A stretch of 64,000 nucleotides of DNA from Cyanobacteria bacterium FACHB-502 (GCA_014695325.1 JACJNZ010000019.1:39197-103196); one strand, 5' to 3'; shown: positions 19,209-28,292, numbered from the stretch's first letter. The notes: a model not told the origin generated them from the letters alone. A program made the numbers and translations.

Positions 19209-19289
19209 GAGGAAAAGGATGGAGGGGTGGGAGGAGTAAGGGGTAAGGAGATGGGGGAATGAGGGAGTGAGGGAGGAGCGTTCTTTACA

Positions 19290-20009
19290 TTAGTTTAGAT
19301 GAGTCTTTTGCTGGACGCGGTAGTGCAGGAACACCTCTTGATCGATCGCCTCTGCCGAGAGCAGTTCTAGCCGGGGCGCGAGATTTGCTGGAAAGCCGCT
19401 TCCTTCGACTGGGGTTGGAGCAATTGTGCCGCCAAGCAGCAACGGGCAAACGGTCAGCCAGAGTTCATGGACGCGATCGGCTGCCAGCAGAGAAGCCACC
19501 AGTTCGCCGCCGCCCATCACCAGCAGTTTATTTAGACCCAGTTCGTTGAACTGTTGAAGGACAGTATTCCAGTCAAACGGCTCAGGAAAGGGCAGAATGC
19601 GATCGAACTCAGTGCCCTCAGTCCCTTTGCAGGACTGCCAGCATTTTGCACCTGATTCGGTTGTCAGTAGCCAGCGCGGAACTCCCTGCTTGAAAAAGGG
19701 AAGTTGAGGATTGAACTCGCCCGAGGCAGAACAAACGATGTGAAAGGGCTGAGGCGGTTTGTGCTGTTGCTGCCGCTGAGCCAGCAAAGCCGGATTTTTG
19801 ATCAGCAGCGTTGTGCCATACGCCCGCAGTGTCCCTGCGCCAAACAGAGCTGCATCGACTTCTGCAAGTCTGGCTTCTAGATGAGCCTTGTCCTGAGCCG
19901 AGCCGAATCGGGCAGCCGATCGATCGCGATCCGCAATTTTACCGTCTGCACTCATGGCAAGCACGACGATTGTATAGGGCAGGCGGGAGGAAGCAAACGC
20001 AGAAGTCAT
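19290..20009 (-). CDS. RibD C-terminal domain (dihydrofolate-reductase-fold) protein
   Basis: About 239 residues from the ATG at 20007-20009; a TTG start at 20039 would add ten residues. The domain opens PYTIVVLAMSADGKIAD, then has LFGAGTLRAYGTTLL and the NADPH-loop segment LLVMGGGELVASLLAADRVHELWLTVCPLLLGG. These are typical of the reductase half of RibD (pyrimidine reductase of riboflavin synthesis). The deaminase half is absent and no rib genes are nearby. It could be the separate reductase of the pathway or a paralogue of unknown substrate. Confidence 0.85.
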   Translation of the reverse strand: MTSAFASSRLPYTIVVLAMSADGKIADRDRSAARFGSAQDKAHLEARLAEVDAALFGAGTLRAYGTTLLIKNPALLAQRQQQHKPPQPFHIVCSASGEFNPQLPFFKQGVPRWLLTTESGAKCWQSCKGTEGTEFDRILPFPEPFDWNTVLQQFNELGLNKLLVMGGGELVASLLAADRVHELWLTVCPLLLGGTIAPTPVEGSGFPANLAPRLELLSAEAIDQEVFLHYRVQQKTHLN

Positions 20010-20263
20010 CAGGAGCCATCCGGAAAAACGACTGAACAACAGAATTTATACGGAATTGTGCGGCATCCGGCAGGCGATTTGCACCAGATTTCAGCCCCGT
20101 GAAGCCCCACAATCGATCGCATCAGTGAAGCTTGAATCAGGTTTTGTCAGGAGTCTAAAGGAACCATTGCCGCAGGGGAACTCTTGAACAGTATCGTCTG
20201 AGAAGTATTGTTAAGGGCGATCGTTCAAGTCATTCCCAAGACAGCAGGATTCGGGGCGGCATT

Positions 20264-20653
20264 ATGCAGGGCATCGTTGGATTTTTGCTTCAAAACGCGC
20301 AATCGCTGTTTTTGTTGATCTTATGCGGCGTGATCGGCTGCGGAGTTTACCTTCTGGTACGGGAGCTTCAGGATCAGAAATCATTGCCTCGCCGTCAGCA
20401 TTCCTCTATCCGCTCTACCCCTATCCGCTCCAGCCCTACCCGCTCCAGCCCTCAAAATCGCAGCATCAAACGAAATACTCCCGGTCGATTTCATCTAGCC
20501 CATCCCCTGCACGGCAAACTGGTTAAACTGCTGGGCGGGGATCAAAAGGCAGCTATCCGGCTGATTGCCAGCTATCAAGCCAAGTTTCCCGACAAGCCTA
20601 ACCAATGGCACTACGAGAAGGCAATTTATGACTTGAGCCGCGATCGCCACTGA
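20264..20653 (+). CDS. Small membrane-anchored protein of unknown function
   Basis: A 129-residue protein. One N-terminal membrane span (FLLQNAQSLFLLILCGVIGCGVYLLV) is followed by a basic Ser/Pro/Arg linker and a compact C-terminal domain (LVKLLGGDQKAAIRLIASYQAKFPDKPNQWHYEKAIYDLSRDR), a motif I associate with short cyanobacterial proteins of unknown role. The linker contains three 15-bp DNA units at 20408-20452 encoding IRSTP-IRSSP-TRSSP, so it has grown by in-frame duplication. Start ATG at 20264. No functional partner is evident. Confidence 0.75.
   Translation: MQGIVGFLLQNAQSLFLLILCGVIGCGVYLLVRELQDQKSLPRRQHSSIRSTPIRSSPTRSSPQNRSIKRNTPGRFHLAHPLHGKLVKLLGGDQKAAIRLIASYQAKFPDKPNQWHYEKAIYDLSRDRH
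20408..20452. repeat. 15-bp in-frame coding repeat, three units
   Basis: ATCCGCTCTACCCCT, ATCCGCTCCAGCCCT and ACCCGCTCCAGCCCT are consecutive. They encode a pentapeptide repeat (I/T-R-S-S/T-P) in the linker of the small membrane protein. Confidence 0.85.
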
Positions 20654-20971
20654 GCAGTCGTTTGAAGTGCGTCGAGTGCCTGTGTCTTTTCAAACCTCCC
20701 TGCTGCGGGATCGCTACTGAAGCGAGGTTTAACTTCTGAGTAAAGAATGTTCGCCACTGCACCTCGATCGCAAAAGTTTGATATTACGATTAAGCCAGTT
20801 GGTTCACGGTCTTTTTAAAAAAAGGCTTTGTGTGAGGAGAATTTGAAATTATTCCGTTTGCCTGTGGATGCCAAGCCGTCGTGATCCATTGAGTATTAAT
20901 GTGGATACATTACGATGGAGTTCTGCATGTGATTGCGGAGTCGTTTTAGCACTCAAACAGCGGTTACGACT
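20654..20971. other. Gap between the small membrane protein and a histidine kinase
   Basis: No gene is supported. The histidine-kinase frame stays open upstream to a TTG at 20933, but this looks like an accidental extension. No clear promoter, terminator or structured RNA was recognised. A run of A/T (about 20812-20828) precedes a GTGAGGAGA word without a matching start. Confidence 0.5.
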
Positions 20972-22963
20972 ATGCTTGGTCAGTCTTCCTTCCGCCGAAT
21001 ACTCCTGCTGCGGATTCTCCTGCTCAGCATCCCAATTCTGTTTCTGGGGATGGCAGTCACATTTCGCAATGCTCGCACGAGCCTGCTACACACCGCCCGG
21101 TTAAACCTGGAACAGAGTGCCATTCGCAAAGCCGACACGCTGCAATCGTCGATTCAATCGCTCCAAACGACCCTCTCGGTCACGAGTCAGACTGCAATTT
21201 TAAAGTCGGGTTCGCCGACCACCGTGCAGCCCTTTTTGACGCAGGTTCAAAGCCAGTTGCCTAGCGTTCGCTGCCTTCAGCTCCGAGATTTTTCAACTCA
21301 GGTTTTGGTAGCAAGCACCTGTGGCAACCGGGTTCTGGATTTTGTACCGTCGAAAAACTGGAGCCCCAAGCGTAGCCCCGCTGAAGCCAACCAGTTTTCC
21401 CCCTTTTCGATCGTCCCCAATCGCCTGAACCCGCCCCAGCAGGACGGCATGATGAGCCTGATTAATCTGGTCATGGGCACACCTGTCTACAGCCCAGCAG
21501 GACAGCTCAAGTACACCCTTTCCGCGCAGGTCTCGCTTCAGCAAACCGAAGATGTTAATCCATGGCTATTGCAGGGTTACACTGTCCTGCTCAATGGGGA
21601 TGGCATGGTCTTGGCGCATCCGATCGCAAGCAGAGTGGGAACAACGATTGCCCAGGAGCCAGACAAAGATCGGCTAGAAGACATCCTGACGAACGTATTT
21701 CAGCGCGAAATGACCGGAGCCAGACACCTGTATGGCTTAGCAGGGGATTCGCACGAATGGATCGCAGGCTTTAGTCCGATAACGCTCAAGCTGAGCAACA
21801 ACCAGTCCTCGACCTGGGCAATCCTGGCGGTAACGCGAATGGACAGCGCGCTTCAAGGACTTGAGAAGATTACCCAAATTCTGCTGATCCTCACAGTGGG
21901 CTTGCTGGCGGCGCATCTACTGGCAATGCTTTATATGGCGCGAGATCTCGCTTTGCCGATCGAGCAGTTGGGCAAGTACGCCATGCGGATTCACAAGCGC
22001 GACAAGCTAGAACGTGCGCCTAAAAACTTCCGAATTCGCGAACTCAACCACCTAGCAGAAGTGCTAGACAACATGGTGGGCAGGCTGGAGGAACGGGCAA
22101 AAGAGCTAGAATCTGCCTGGCAGGAAGCAGAAGCTGCGAATCAGCTCAAGAGCGAGTTTCTGGCAAATACGTCCCACGAGCTGCGAACGCCCCTGAACGC
22201 CATCATCGGCTGTATTCGATTAGTGAAGGACGGCTGCTGCGATACCAGAGAAGAAGAAGAGGAATTTCTGGAGCAGGCAGACAAAGCAGCGATTCACCTG
22301 CTGAAAATCATTAACGACCTGCTCGACATCCAGCGCATTGAAGAAGAAAAACTGCCTTTGTCGATCAAAACAGTCGATTTGCGGCAGATTATTCGCGAGG
22401 CGATGAACTTGCAAGCAGTACCAATTCAGCAAAAAGGCTTGACCCTCACCGTCACCGATCTTTCTGAGCCGATCTGGGTGCAGGCTGATCCCGATCGCCT
22501 CAAGCAAGTGTTGCTCAACGTGATCTACAACGCCACCAAGTTCACCGATCAGGGCGGAATCACGATCGACACCCGCATCCAGCCTGCTGCCGAACTGCCC
22601 ACCTATTATGCTCAGCAAAACGGGCATCGCGATAGTGAAACGGCAAGCCAGCCGTGGGTTGTAATCGCAATTCAAGACACCGGAATTGGGATTGACCCTT
22701 CGCAGCAGCAAAAGCTGTTCCGTCCGTTTGTGATGGTCGATGGCTCAACCACACGCAAATTTGAAGGCACAGGCTTGGGTCTAGCAATTTCCCGCAATCT
22801 GGTTGAAATGATGAGCGGGCAGATCACGCTGCATAGCGCAGGCTTAGGACAGGGGACGACGGTTAAGATTGCGATGCCGATCGCCCCTCAGCCGGCTCAG
22901 GGTCTTGCTGCTCAGGTAACCAGTCCGAGTACAGCAGTTGAGCGATCGATGATCGGCGGTTAA
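20972..22963 (+). CDS. Membrane sensor histidine kinase (dCache-like sensor, HAMP, HisKA, HATPase)
   Basis: About 663 residues from the ATG at 20972. Two membrane spans (about residues 9-30 and 294-318) flank a periplasmic Cache-like sensor. A HAMP segment (ARDLALPIEQLGKYAMRIHKRDKLERAPKNFRIRELNHLAEVLDNM), a coiled linker and HisKA (FLANTSHELRTPLNAIIG, phospho-His) follow. The ATPase has an N box DRLKQVLLNVIYNATKFTDQGG, a G1 box IQDTGIGID and a G2 box GTGLGLAIS. The ligand is unknown. There is no receiver domain and no adjacent response regulator, so it is an orphan kinase. It is convergent with the M23 gene, whose stop lies only 12 bp away. Confidence 0.93.
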   Translation: MLGQSSFRRILLLRILLLSIPILFLGMAVTFRNARTSLLHTARLNLEQSAIRKADTLQSSIQSLQTTLSVTSQTAILKSGSPTTVQPFLTQVQSQLPSVRCLQLRDFSTQVLVASTCGNRVLDFVPSKNWSPKRSPAEANQFSPFSIVPNRLNPPQQDGMMSLINLVMGTPVYSPAGQLKYTLSAQVSLQQTEDVNPWLLQGYTVLLNGDGMVLAHPIASRVGTTIAQEPDKDRLEDILTNVFQREMTGARHLYGLAGDSHEWIAGFSPITLKLSNNQSSTWAILAVTRMDSALQGLEKITQILLILTVGLLAAHLLAMLYMARDLALPIEQLGKYAMRIHKRDKLERAPKNFRIRELNHLAEVLDNMVGRLEERAKELESAWQEAEAANQLKSEFLANTSHELRTPLNAIIGCIRLVKDGCCDTREEEEEFLEQADKAAIHLLKIINDLLDIQRIEEEKLPLSIKTVDLRQIIREAMNLQAVPIQQKGLTLTVTDLSEPIWVQADPDRLKQVLLNVIYNATKFTDQGGITIDTRIQPAAELPTYYAQQNGHRDSETASQPWVVIAIQDTGIGIDPSQQQKLFRPFVMVDGSTTRKFEGTGLGLAISRNLVEMMSGQITLHSAGLGQGTTVKIAMPIAPQPAQGLAAQVTSPSTAVERSMIGG

Positions 22964-22975
22964 GAGAATCAACGG

Positions 22976-24193
22976 CTAAAGGTAACTCATTGGGTCAACG
23001 GGTTCTCCATTTAGGCGCACTTCGAAATGAAGGTGGGGTCCGGTGGAGAGCCCAGTTGTGCCGATCGCTGCGATCGCCTGTCCCTGCTGAACGGACTGTC
23101 CCTCCGAGACGTAGAGTTCGCTGGAGTGCGCGTAGAGGGTGGTGAGGTTGTTGCCGTGGTCGATAATGATGGATTGACCGTAGCCGCCATACCATCCGGC
23201 AAAAATCACCACGCCGGAATCTGCGGCAAAAATTGGGCTGCCCGTGTCGGCTCCAAAATCGACGCCTGCATGAAAGCGGTTATAGCCCAGAATGGGGTGC
23301 ATCCGGTAGCCAAAGCTGCTCGTCATTTCGCCGATGCTGGGATATGCCATCTGCCCTGTACCCCGAACTGCGATGCGCGATCGATTGCCAGCCAGTCGCT
23401 GAATTAGGACAGCCAAATTGCGTGAATCCCTGGCGAGCTGTTCTTCAGCGGCTTCTAGCGCAGCTCGATCTTGGCGCAGACGGTTGATGAGTTCCTGCTG
23501 AGATTGTGCCTGCGCCTGATATTCAACTTTTTGCGCCTGAAGCTCCTGAGTGAGCAGCGCAACTTCGTTTTTTTGTCCTTCCACCTGTCGCCGCTGTCGC
23601 TCGATCGCCACTGCTGCTGTTTGCAGCTGAGCCAGTGCTGTGCGATCGGCTTCATACACCCGCCGGAGCTGATGGCGGCGATCGAGAAATTCGTTCAGGT
23701 TTTCGCTTTCGAGCAGCAGTGCCCAGCCCCGACTTCCCTGCTGACGCTGCAAAAACTTGAGCCGTGCCACCGTCGCAGACTGTTTGCCCTGATAGCTTTT
23801 TTCGGCTTTGGCAAGCTGTGCCTCAAGCTTCACAAGCTCTTGGTTTGCCGCTTTGAGTTTTGCCTGGTTTTGGGCAATTTGGGCAGCCGTGGCGCGAATG
23901 CCTTGCTGAATTCCGCCGAGCCGCTTTTGTGCCGATCGTTCCAGTCCCTCAAGCTGATCCTGCTGCCGTTGCAAGCGCGATCGCTCTTCTTCTTTGCGCT
24001 GCTGCTGTCGCTGAAGCTCTTCGACAGAGTTAGTTACCTGTGCCAGGTAGGGTGTTTGGGGCGTGGAAGAAAAGAAATGTGAGGATAGCTTGGACAGCGA
24101 AACCGCAGGTAGACTCCAGCCCAGACCAAGCAAACCACTCAGCCCCAGCAGCAGCACCCCAGCCAGTAGCCTTTGATAAGCGCGTTTAACCAT
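22976..24193 (-). CDS. EnvC-like M23 peptidase-domain protein with coiled coil
   Basis: About 405 residues from the ATG at 24191-24193 (MVKRAYQRLL); the open frame extends to 24280 into a repeat element and that part is probably not coding. A signal or anchor helix (about 8-32) is followed by a long Gln/Arg/Lys-rich coiled coil (about 55-275) and a C-terminal LytM/M23 domain. The domain contains FHAGVDFGADTGSPIFAA (zinc His and Asp) and the second zinc motif GPHLHFEV. Coiled coil plus LytM is the EnvC/NlpD-like layout of factors that cut septal peptidoglycan or activate amidases. Both zinc motifs are intact, so direct hydrolysis is possible. Confidence 0.9.
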   Translation of the reverse strand: MVKRAYQRLLAGVLLLGLSGLLGLGWSLPAVSLSKLSSHFFSSTPQTPYLAQVTNSVEELQRQQQRKEEERSRLQRQQDQLEGLERSAQKRLGGIQQGIRATAAQIAQNQAKLKAANQELVKLEAQLAKAEKSYQGKQSATVARLKFLQRQQGSRGWALLLESENLNEFLDRRHQLRRVYEADRTALAQLQTAAVAIERQRRQVEGQKNEVALLTQELQAQKVEYQAQAQSQQELINRLRQDRAALEAAEEQLARDSRNLAVLIQRLAGNRSRIAVRGTGQMAYPSIGEMTSSFGYRMHPILGYNRFHAGVDFGADTGSPIFAADSGVVIFAGWYGGYGQSIIIDHGNNLTTLYAHSSELYVSEGQSVQQGQAIAAIGTTGLSTGPHLHFEVRLNGEPVDPMSYL

Positions 24194-24238
24194 GTTTTTC
24201 AGGTAGGCATCCTGCTTCCAATACCGTCTCCCTGGTAA

Positions 24239-24310
24239 GCCAATTTTGGGGAGAACCGTGCCGACTCCGCTCCCGTTCAAAGTCCCCCAACGTTAGGGAA
24301 TTTAGGGGGA
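24239..24310. repeat. Degenerate copy of the palindromic intergenic repeat
   Basis: Two blocks resemble the core of the element at 41932-42074. GCCAATTTTGGGGAGAACC at 24239-24257 matches CCCAACTTTGGGGGGAACC. The block 24276-24310, beginning TTCAAAGTCCCCCAACG and ending TTTAGGGGGA, matches 30 of 35 bases of 41991-42025. Terminal repeats are not recognisable, so this looks like a decayed member of the same family. It lies immediately upstream of the M23 gene. Confidence 0.6.
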
Positions 24311-24467
24311 ATGTTCAGGAGCTTTTATCCTCCTCACCCCCCCTTAAAGGCGATCGGCAGAAATGAACCTTGCCATTATGCCTCTTCCAGTGAAGCACTG
24401 GCTCATCAATCAATCTCTTCCACCTCTCCCACCCATTTTCCCTAGCCAGGGGAACGGCTTCATACTG

Positions 24468-25181
24468 CTACCTTAAACTCAGAGCAATGATGCCAAAGGT
24501 AAGCAGCACCAGACCGGAAATGCGGTTGAGCCAGCGTAGCCAATTGCTCACGCGAGGAACCTGCTTGGCATCCGCACTGAAACGGGCACGAAACCAACTC
24601 ACACTGCCGCAGAGCAATAGCCACCACAGTGCAGAACCGATAAACACACCCAACACTAGTACCGTCGCTTGAGGGTAACTATTCTGGCTGTTGGCTAATC
24701 CTAGCCCCGCAAAAACTGCCACGAAGGAGAGAATTGTCGCTGGATTGGTCAGCGTCAGAAACACAGTCGAAAAATAAGCCCCAGCCAAAGCTTTCGCCTG
24801 ATGACGACGAATTTGCCGATGCAAAGCAGCTTCTCTTTTGAGGCGAGCGCCTGGCGGCTGACCCTTTATCGGAACATTCGCAGCTTCGTCGCTGGGTTTG
24901 TTGAGAAAAATCCTAATGCCCAGATAGCAAAGAAACAGACCGCCCAACAGCCGCAGCCAGAAAGCTTGCTGAATCAGCAGATTCGACACTGCCGTGAGTC
25001 CAAATCCGGCGATGCTGCCATAGATCGCGTCGGCGGTGGCTGCGCCCAGTCCGGTGAGCAAGCCGATCAGTAAGCCGTCGGCGAGGGTACGCCGAATACT
25101 AAGAATGCCGATTGGTCCAACCGGGGCAGCGATCGAAAAACCAATCAGTAATCCGCGCAGCAGAAAATTAGAGTGGATCAT
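24468..25181 (-). CDS. LysE family amino-acid exporter
   Basis: A 237-residue LysE/RhtB-type transporter with about six membrane spans. The N-terminal signature is LLRGLLIGFSIAAPVGPIGILSIRRTLADG (the family GPxxxxxxxxxLxxG pattern). A basic cytoplasmic loop (about residues 95-130) and LTLTNPATILSFVAVFAGLG follow. It exports amino acids or related solutes; the substrate is not predictable. The ATG (25179-25181) overlaps the stop of the upstream Lrp-type regulator in an ATGA arrangement. The pair is therefore translationally coupled, matching the classic Lrp/LysG-LysE regulator-exporter logic. Confidence 0.92.
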   Translation of the reverse strand: MIHSNFLLRGLLIGFSIAAPVGPIGILSIRRTLADGLLIGLLTGLGAATADAIYGSIAGFGLTAVSNLLIQQAFWLRLLGGLFLCYLGIRIFLNKPSDEAANVPIKGQPPGARLKREAALHRQIRRHQAKALAGAYFSTVFLTLTNPATILSFVAVFAGLGLANSQNSYPQATVLVLGVFIGSALWWLLLCGSVSWFRARFSADAKQVPRVSNWLRWLNRISGLVLLTFGIIALSLR

Positions 25182-25726
25182 GGGTTCTCCTCTTTATTTC
25201 TCCTCTCGATCGGTCTTTTCTTATCGGTTTTATCAGTCTTGTCGGTTTTATCAGTCTTGTCGGTCTTATCGTTCCAGAGGGGCAAATCGGATGTTTCCTT
25301 AACGGTGGAAAGGACGATCGTGGTGCGGGTGCGGAGAATGCCGGGAAGTGCCTTAAGTTGTTCACTGAGCAGGTGTTCCAGGTCTTTCGTATGGCGGCAG
25401 CGAATTTTGAGCAGATAGTCATCGTCTCCGGTGACGTGATGGCATTCCTGGATGGCGGCAAGCTGCTGCACGGTTTGCACAAAGCCTTCTCGATAGCGGG
25501 GATGTTCCAGCGTGACCGCAACAAACGCTGTAAGATGACAGCCGATCGTCTCTGGATTAACCCGGGCAGTGTATCCCTGGATCACGCCTTTGTCTTCAAG
25601 TCGGCGGACGCGATCGGCAGCCGCAGGGGCGGAAAGTTCCAGCCCATTTGCCAGCTCTGCCCAGGTCATGCGTCCCTGAACCATCATCTGCTGGAGAATT
25701 TTAAAATCTGTCTCATTTAGCTCCAT
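25178..25726 (-). CDS. Lrp/AsnC family transcriptional regulator with repetitive C-terminal tail
   Basis: About 182 residues from the ATG at 25724-25726 (MELNETDFKIL); an upstream start at 25741 is possible. The N-terminal winged HTH (WAELANGLELSAPAAADRVRRLEDKGVI) is followed by a RAM ligand-binding domain (AFVAVTLEHP...HHVTGDDDYLLKIRC...LPGILRTRTTIVLSTVKE). Normal Lrp proteins end near there. This one adds about 30 hydrophilic residues: five DKT triplets plus DKK, then a basic/acidic tail. The 9-bp DNA repeat behind it looks recently expanded. The stop overlaps the lysE start, so the regulator probably controls the exporter and itself. Confidence 0.92.
   Translation of the reverse strand: MELNETDFKILQQMMVQGRMTWAELANGLELSAPAAADRVRRLEDKGVIQGYTARVNPETIGCHLTAFVAVTLEHPRYREGFVQTVQQLAAIQECHHVTGDDDYLLKIRCRHTKDLEHLLSEQLKALPGILRTRTTIVLSTVKETSDLPLWNDKTDKTDKTDKTDKTDKKRPIERRNKEENP
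25217..25270. repeat. 9-bp coding tandem repeat, six units
   Basis: On the minus strand the units are GATAAGACC, GACAAGACT, GATAAAACC, GACAAGACT, GATAAAACC and GATAAGAAA. Units 2-3 and 4-5 form an exact 18-bp repeat. They encode (DKT)5-DKK at the end of the Lrp-type regulator, about 36 bp before its stop. The period of nine keeps the reading frame. Confidence 0.92.
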
Positions 25727-25741
25727 AAAATTAAGATTCAA

Positions 25742-26146
25742 AAGCTGAATACTAATATCACTTTCTTTTCTAAAGAATTCAAGTCGCTTTAGCTTTTTTT
25801 AGATTCTTAAGTCTATCGCTCGATAGGGGAAGCGTTGTGCCTTGTGAGATACGGGGATCAAAATGCTCTCAACTCAGATCAATCCATCTAAGCAGAAGCA
25901 GATCCCCACTCGGATGAAGGGAGGTTTTGGCTGGCTAAACCACAATAAAAATATCAGGAGTAGTTCGTCAGATTCGATGAGTGCTGGGGATTGAGGGTAT
26001 CGCTCTACGAAATGCCTTCAATCCCGCTTTTTTTGAGTTCCTCTTTTTACAAGCAGCGGAACTTATAAGCAGTAGAACTGGATAGCAAGCTCCTATTGAT
26101 TTGCCTATAATTTGCCTATTGAGTTGCCTAACTGACTTTGCCTAAC
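25742..26146. other. Intergenic region with a TTGCCTA repeat cluster
   Basis: No gene is seen in this 405-bp gap between the lrp start and the kinase stop. The lrp-proximal 100 bp are A/T-rich with several TTTTTT-like runs and are the likely lrp promoter region. TTGCCTA occurs five times at 26101, 26112, 26124, 26138 and 26151; the last copy is inside the kinase coding end. A run CCCGCTTTTTTTGAG near 26024-26038 resembles a terminator tail, but I could not define a matching stem. Confidence 0.6.
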
Positions 26147-28003
26147 TTATTTGCCTAATTTCTGCCGCATCTGTTGCTGCAAACTGAGGGCATCTGGATA
26201 ATTGGGTTGAATTTGGGTGGCACGTTCTACCGAGGCAAGGGCTTCCTCAAAGCGGCGCAAACTCCACAAAGCTGCTCCCCGATTGTTCCATGCCTCCGCC
26301 AGGCTAGAATCAAGCTCGATCGCCCGATCAAAGGCGGCGAGTGCTTCCGATGGACGGTTGAGCTGTATTAGCGCAGTTCCCTTGTTGCTCCAGGCTTGGG
26401 CAAAATTGGGCTTGCGATCGATCGCCTGCTCATATAGCGTTAGTGCAGCTTGGTCTTGTCCCTGTCGATCGAGTGCGTAACCTTTGCTCCACAGCGCTTC
26501 TGCATAGCCAGGGTTGAGCTTCAGGGCACGATCGCAGGCTGTAATCGCGTTGGCAAATTGCTCTAGCGTGTTCAAGCTATAGCAGCGTCCCCAGTGAGCT
26601 TCCGGGGCATTCGGATCAAGGGCGATCGCCTGGTCATAAGTTTGAACTGCCTGCTGAAATTGGTTTTGTTCTCGCAGCTTGTCCGCCTGTGCCAACAGTG
26701 GAGTTGCCTGTGTTTGTGGGTCTGAGGAGGCAGCAGGACTGGGGGATGCGGGAGAGGATGCAGGACTGGCAGTGTTCACGGTTTCTGCCGAATCGCTGGC
26801 AGGACGAGGAGAAAATAGCGGTTTCACCAGCGAAACCAACAGGACTGATCCGACAACACCAGCCGCAAATAACCCCATTTTCTTTGGCTGAGAACGGGCA
26901 AACTGCTTCAGTTGTCCTGCCCTGGCGGTCATTGTCATCGGGCTAATGGGCAGCGTTGCGTTTTGGCTCAACGGCGCAGTCGCAGGAATTTCCCCTGAAG
27001 CACCCGAAGTCAACGATCGCGCTTGAGTGACAGGCAGGGGAGCCGTGGTTCCCACCGGGACAAACGAAGCCACAGAACTTCCAGATGCTGTAGCAGGAGG
27101 AGCGGTCAGGGGAGGCGGTTCTGCCGCAATGGGAACTTGATCGATCGCTGTCAGGGCTTCAGCCGCAGTCGAATAGCGAGCGCGAAAGTCGTAGCGCACC
27201 ATTTTGTTTAAAACGGCAGCCAGATCCGAATTCACTTCTGAATTCGCTTTAGCCACCCGGTCTTGCCATTCGATTTCGCTGGTCTGAGGATTTTGAGGAA
27301 GCGATCGGGGGGAGATGCCCGTCAATGCATGAATGCCAATCATGCCAACCGCAAAGATATCGCTGCTAAAACGCGGATTGCCTGCCAGTTGCTCGTTTGG
27401 CATATAGCCTGGTGTGCCGATCGCGATCGTCAGCCTGGATTGAGCCGCTGTGTTCAGTAATTGCGTTGTAGCTTGCTTGACTGCGCCAAAGTCGATCAGC
27501 ACAATTTTGCCGTCTGCGTGACGGCGGATCAGGTTGTCAGGCTTGATGTCGCGATGAATCACATTTTGCTGATGCACAAATGCCAGCACTTCCAGAATGT
27601 CTCGCATCAGCCCAACCACTTGCGCCTCGCTCCAAGGATGTCCGTTTTTCACCTCCTGGCTGAGGCAGTGTCCCACAACGAGTTCTTGAACCAGATAAAA
27701 CTCCTGATTCTGCTCAAAGTGCGCCAGCAGCTTGGGAATCTGATTGTGGTTTCCCAGAGCGTAGAGCGTTTGCGCTTCGGTATCAAACAAACGTTTTGCC
27801 GTTTGCAGGGCAGCCGGATCGCTAAACTGAGGCTGCAACCGCTTGACCACGCAGTGCGGGTTCCCCGGCAGATGCAAATCTTCTGCCAAAAAGGTTTGAC
27901 CAAATCCGCCCGCGCCCAATTGCTTCAGCACTTTGTAACGTCCGCCCAGTAGGGTGTTTGGCGATTCTAATTGAAGAAATCGTAAGAAGTTCACGCTGCT
28001 CAA
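26147..28003 (-). CDS. Serine/threonine protein kinase with C-terminal TPR repeats
   Basis: A 618-residue Hanks-type kinase. The kinase domain (about 20-290) has the glycine loop LGAGGFGQTF, a Lys in HCVVKRLQP, the catalytic loop VIHRDIKPDNLI, the metal-binding LIDFGAVKQ and a GTPGYMPNEQ activation-segment end. A low-complexity Pro/Ala/Ser/Thr stretch leads to a membrane helix (GLFAAGVVGSVLLVSLVKPLF, about 377-398). Then come a Ser/Pro linker and about five TPR units (from LLAQADKLREQNQFQQAVQTYDQAIALDP to the end). TPRs beyond the membrane suggest an extracytoplasmic protein-binding sensor. The frame starts at a TTG (28001-28003) and the start is uncertain. Targets are unknown. Confidence 0.93.
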   Translation of the reverse strand: MSSVNFLRFLQLESPNTLLGGRYKVLKQLGAGGFGQTFLAEDLHLPGNPHCVVKRLQPQFSDPAALQTAKRLFDTEAQTLYALGNHNQIPKLLAHFEQNQEFYLVQELVVGHCLSQEVKNGHPWSEAQVVGLMRDILEVLAFVHQQNVIHRDIKPDNLIRRHADGKIVLIDFGAVKQATTQLLNTAAQSRLTIAIGTPGYMPNEQLAGNPRFSSDIFAVGMIGIHALTGISPRSLPQNPQTSEIEWQDRVAKANSEVNSDLAAVLNKMVRYDFRARYSTAAEALTAIDQVPIAAEPPPLTAPPATASGSSVASFVPVGTTAPLPVTQARSLTSGASGEIPATAPLSQNATLPISPMTMTARAGQLKQFARSQPKKMGLFAAGVVGSVLLVSLVKPLFSPRPASDSAETVNTASPASSPASPSPAASSDPQTQATPLLAQADKLREQNQFQQAVQTYDQAIALDPNAPEAHWGRCYSLNTLEQFANAITACDRALKLNPGYAEALWSKGYALDRQGQDQAALTLYEQAIDRKPNFAQAWSNKGTALIQLNRPSEALAAFDRAIELDSSLAEAWNNRGAALWSLRRFEEALASVERATQIQPNYPDALSLQQQMRQKLGK

Positions 28004-28292
28004 TCTGCTGGGTTTAACAAGGACAACCTAATCCACTCTTCCCCCAAAGCGATCGCCATCAGGCAGTCAAAGGAAGTCTTAACCCTGATCTTTTTTCCAG
28101 CAACATCATGGCACAGCCTCAAATCCTTCGCAGTCTTTTGAGCGGAAAGTTGCGGCACTCCAGGCTTTGGCTGTTGGTGATGACGACCCGATACCAAACA
28201 GGTTACGAAATCGTGAAAAGGAGCGTTGTTTCCGTCTATCAATCGGACAATAGCTGACAATAAGACTATCCTCGGCAGTTGGCTGTATCCCC

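Noticed and set aside
28000..28260. 86-residue minus-strand frame next to the Ser/Thr kinase start
   Set aside because: No Shine-Dalgarno and unremarkable composition; it fills the divergent promoter region of two kinases.
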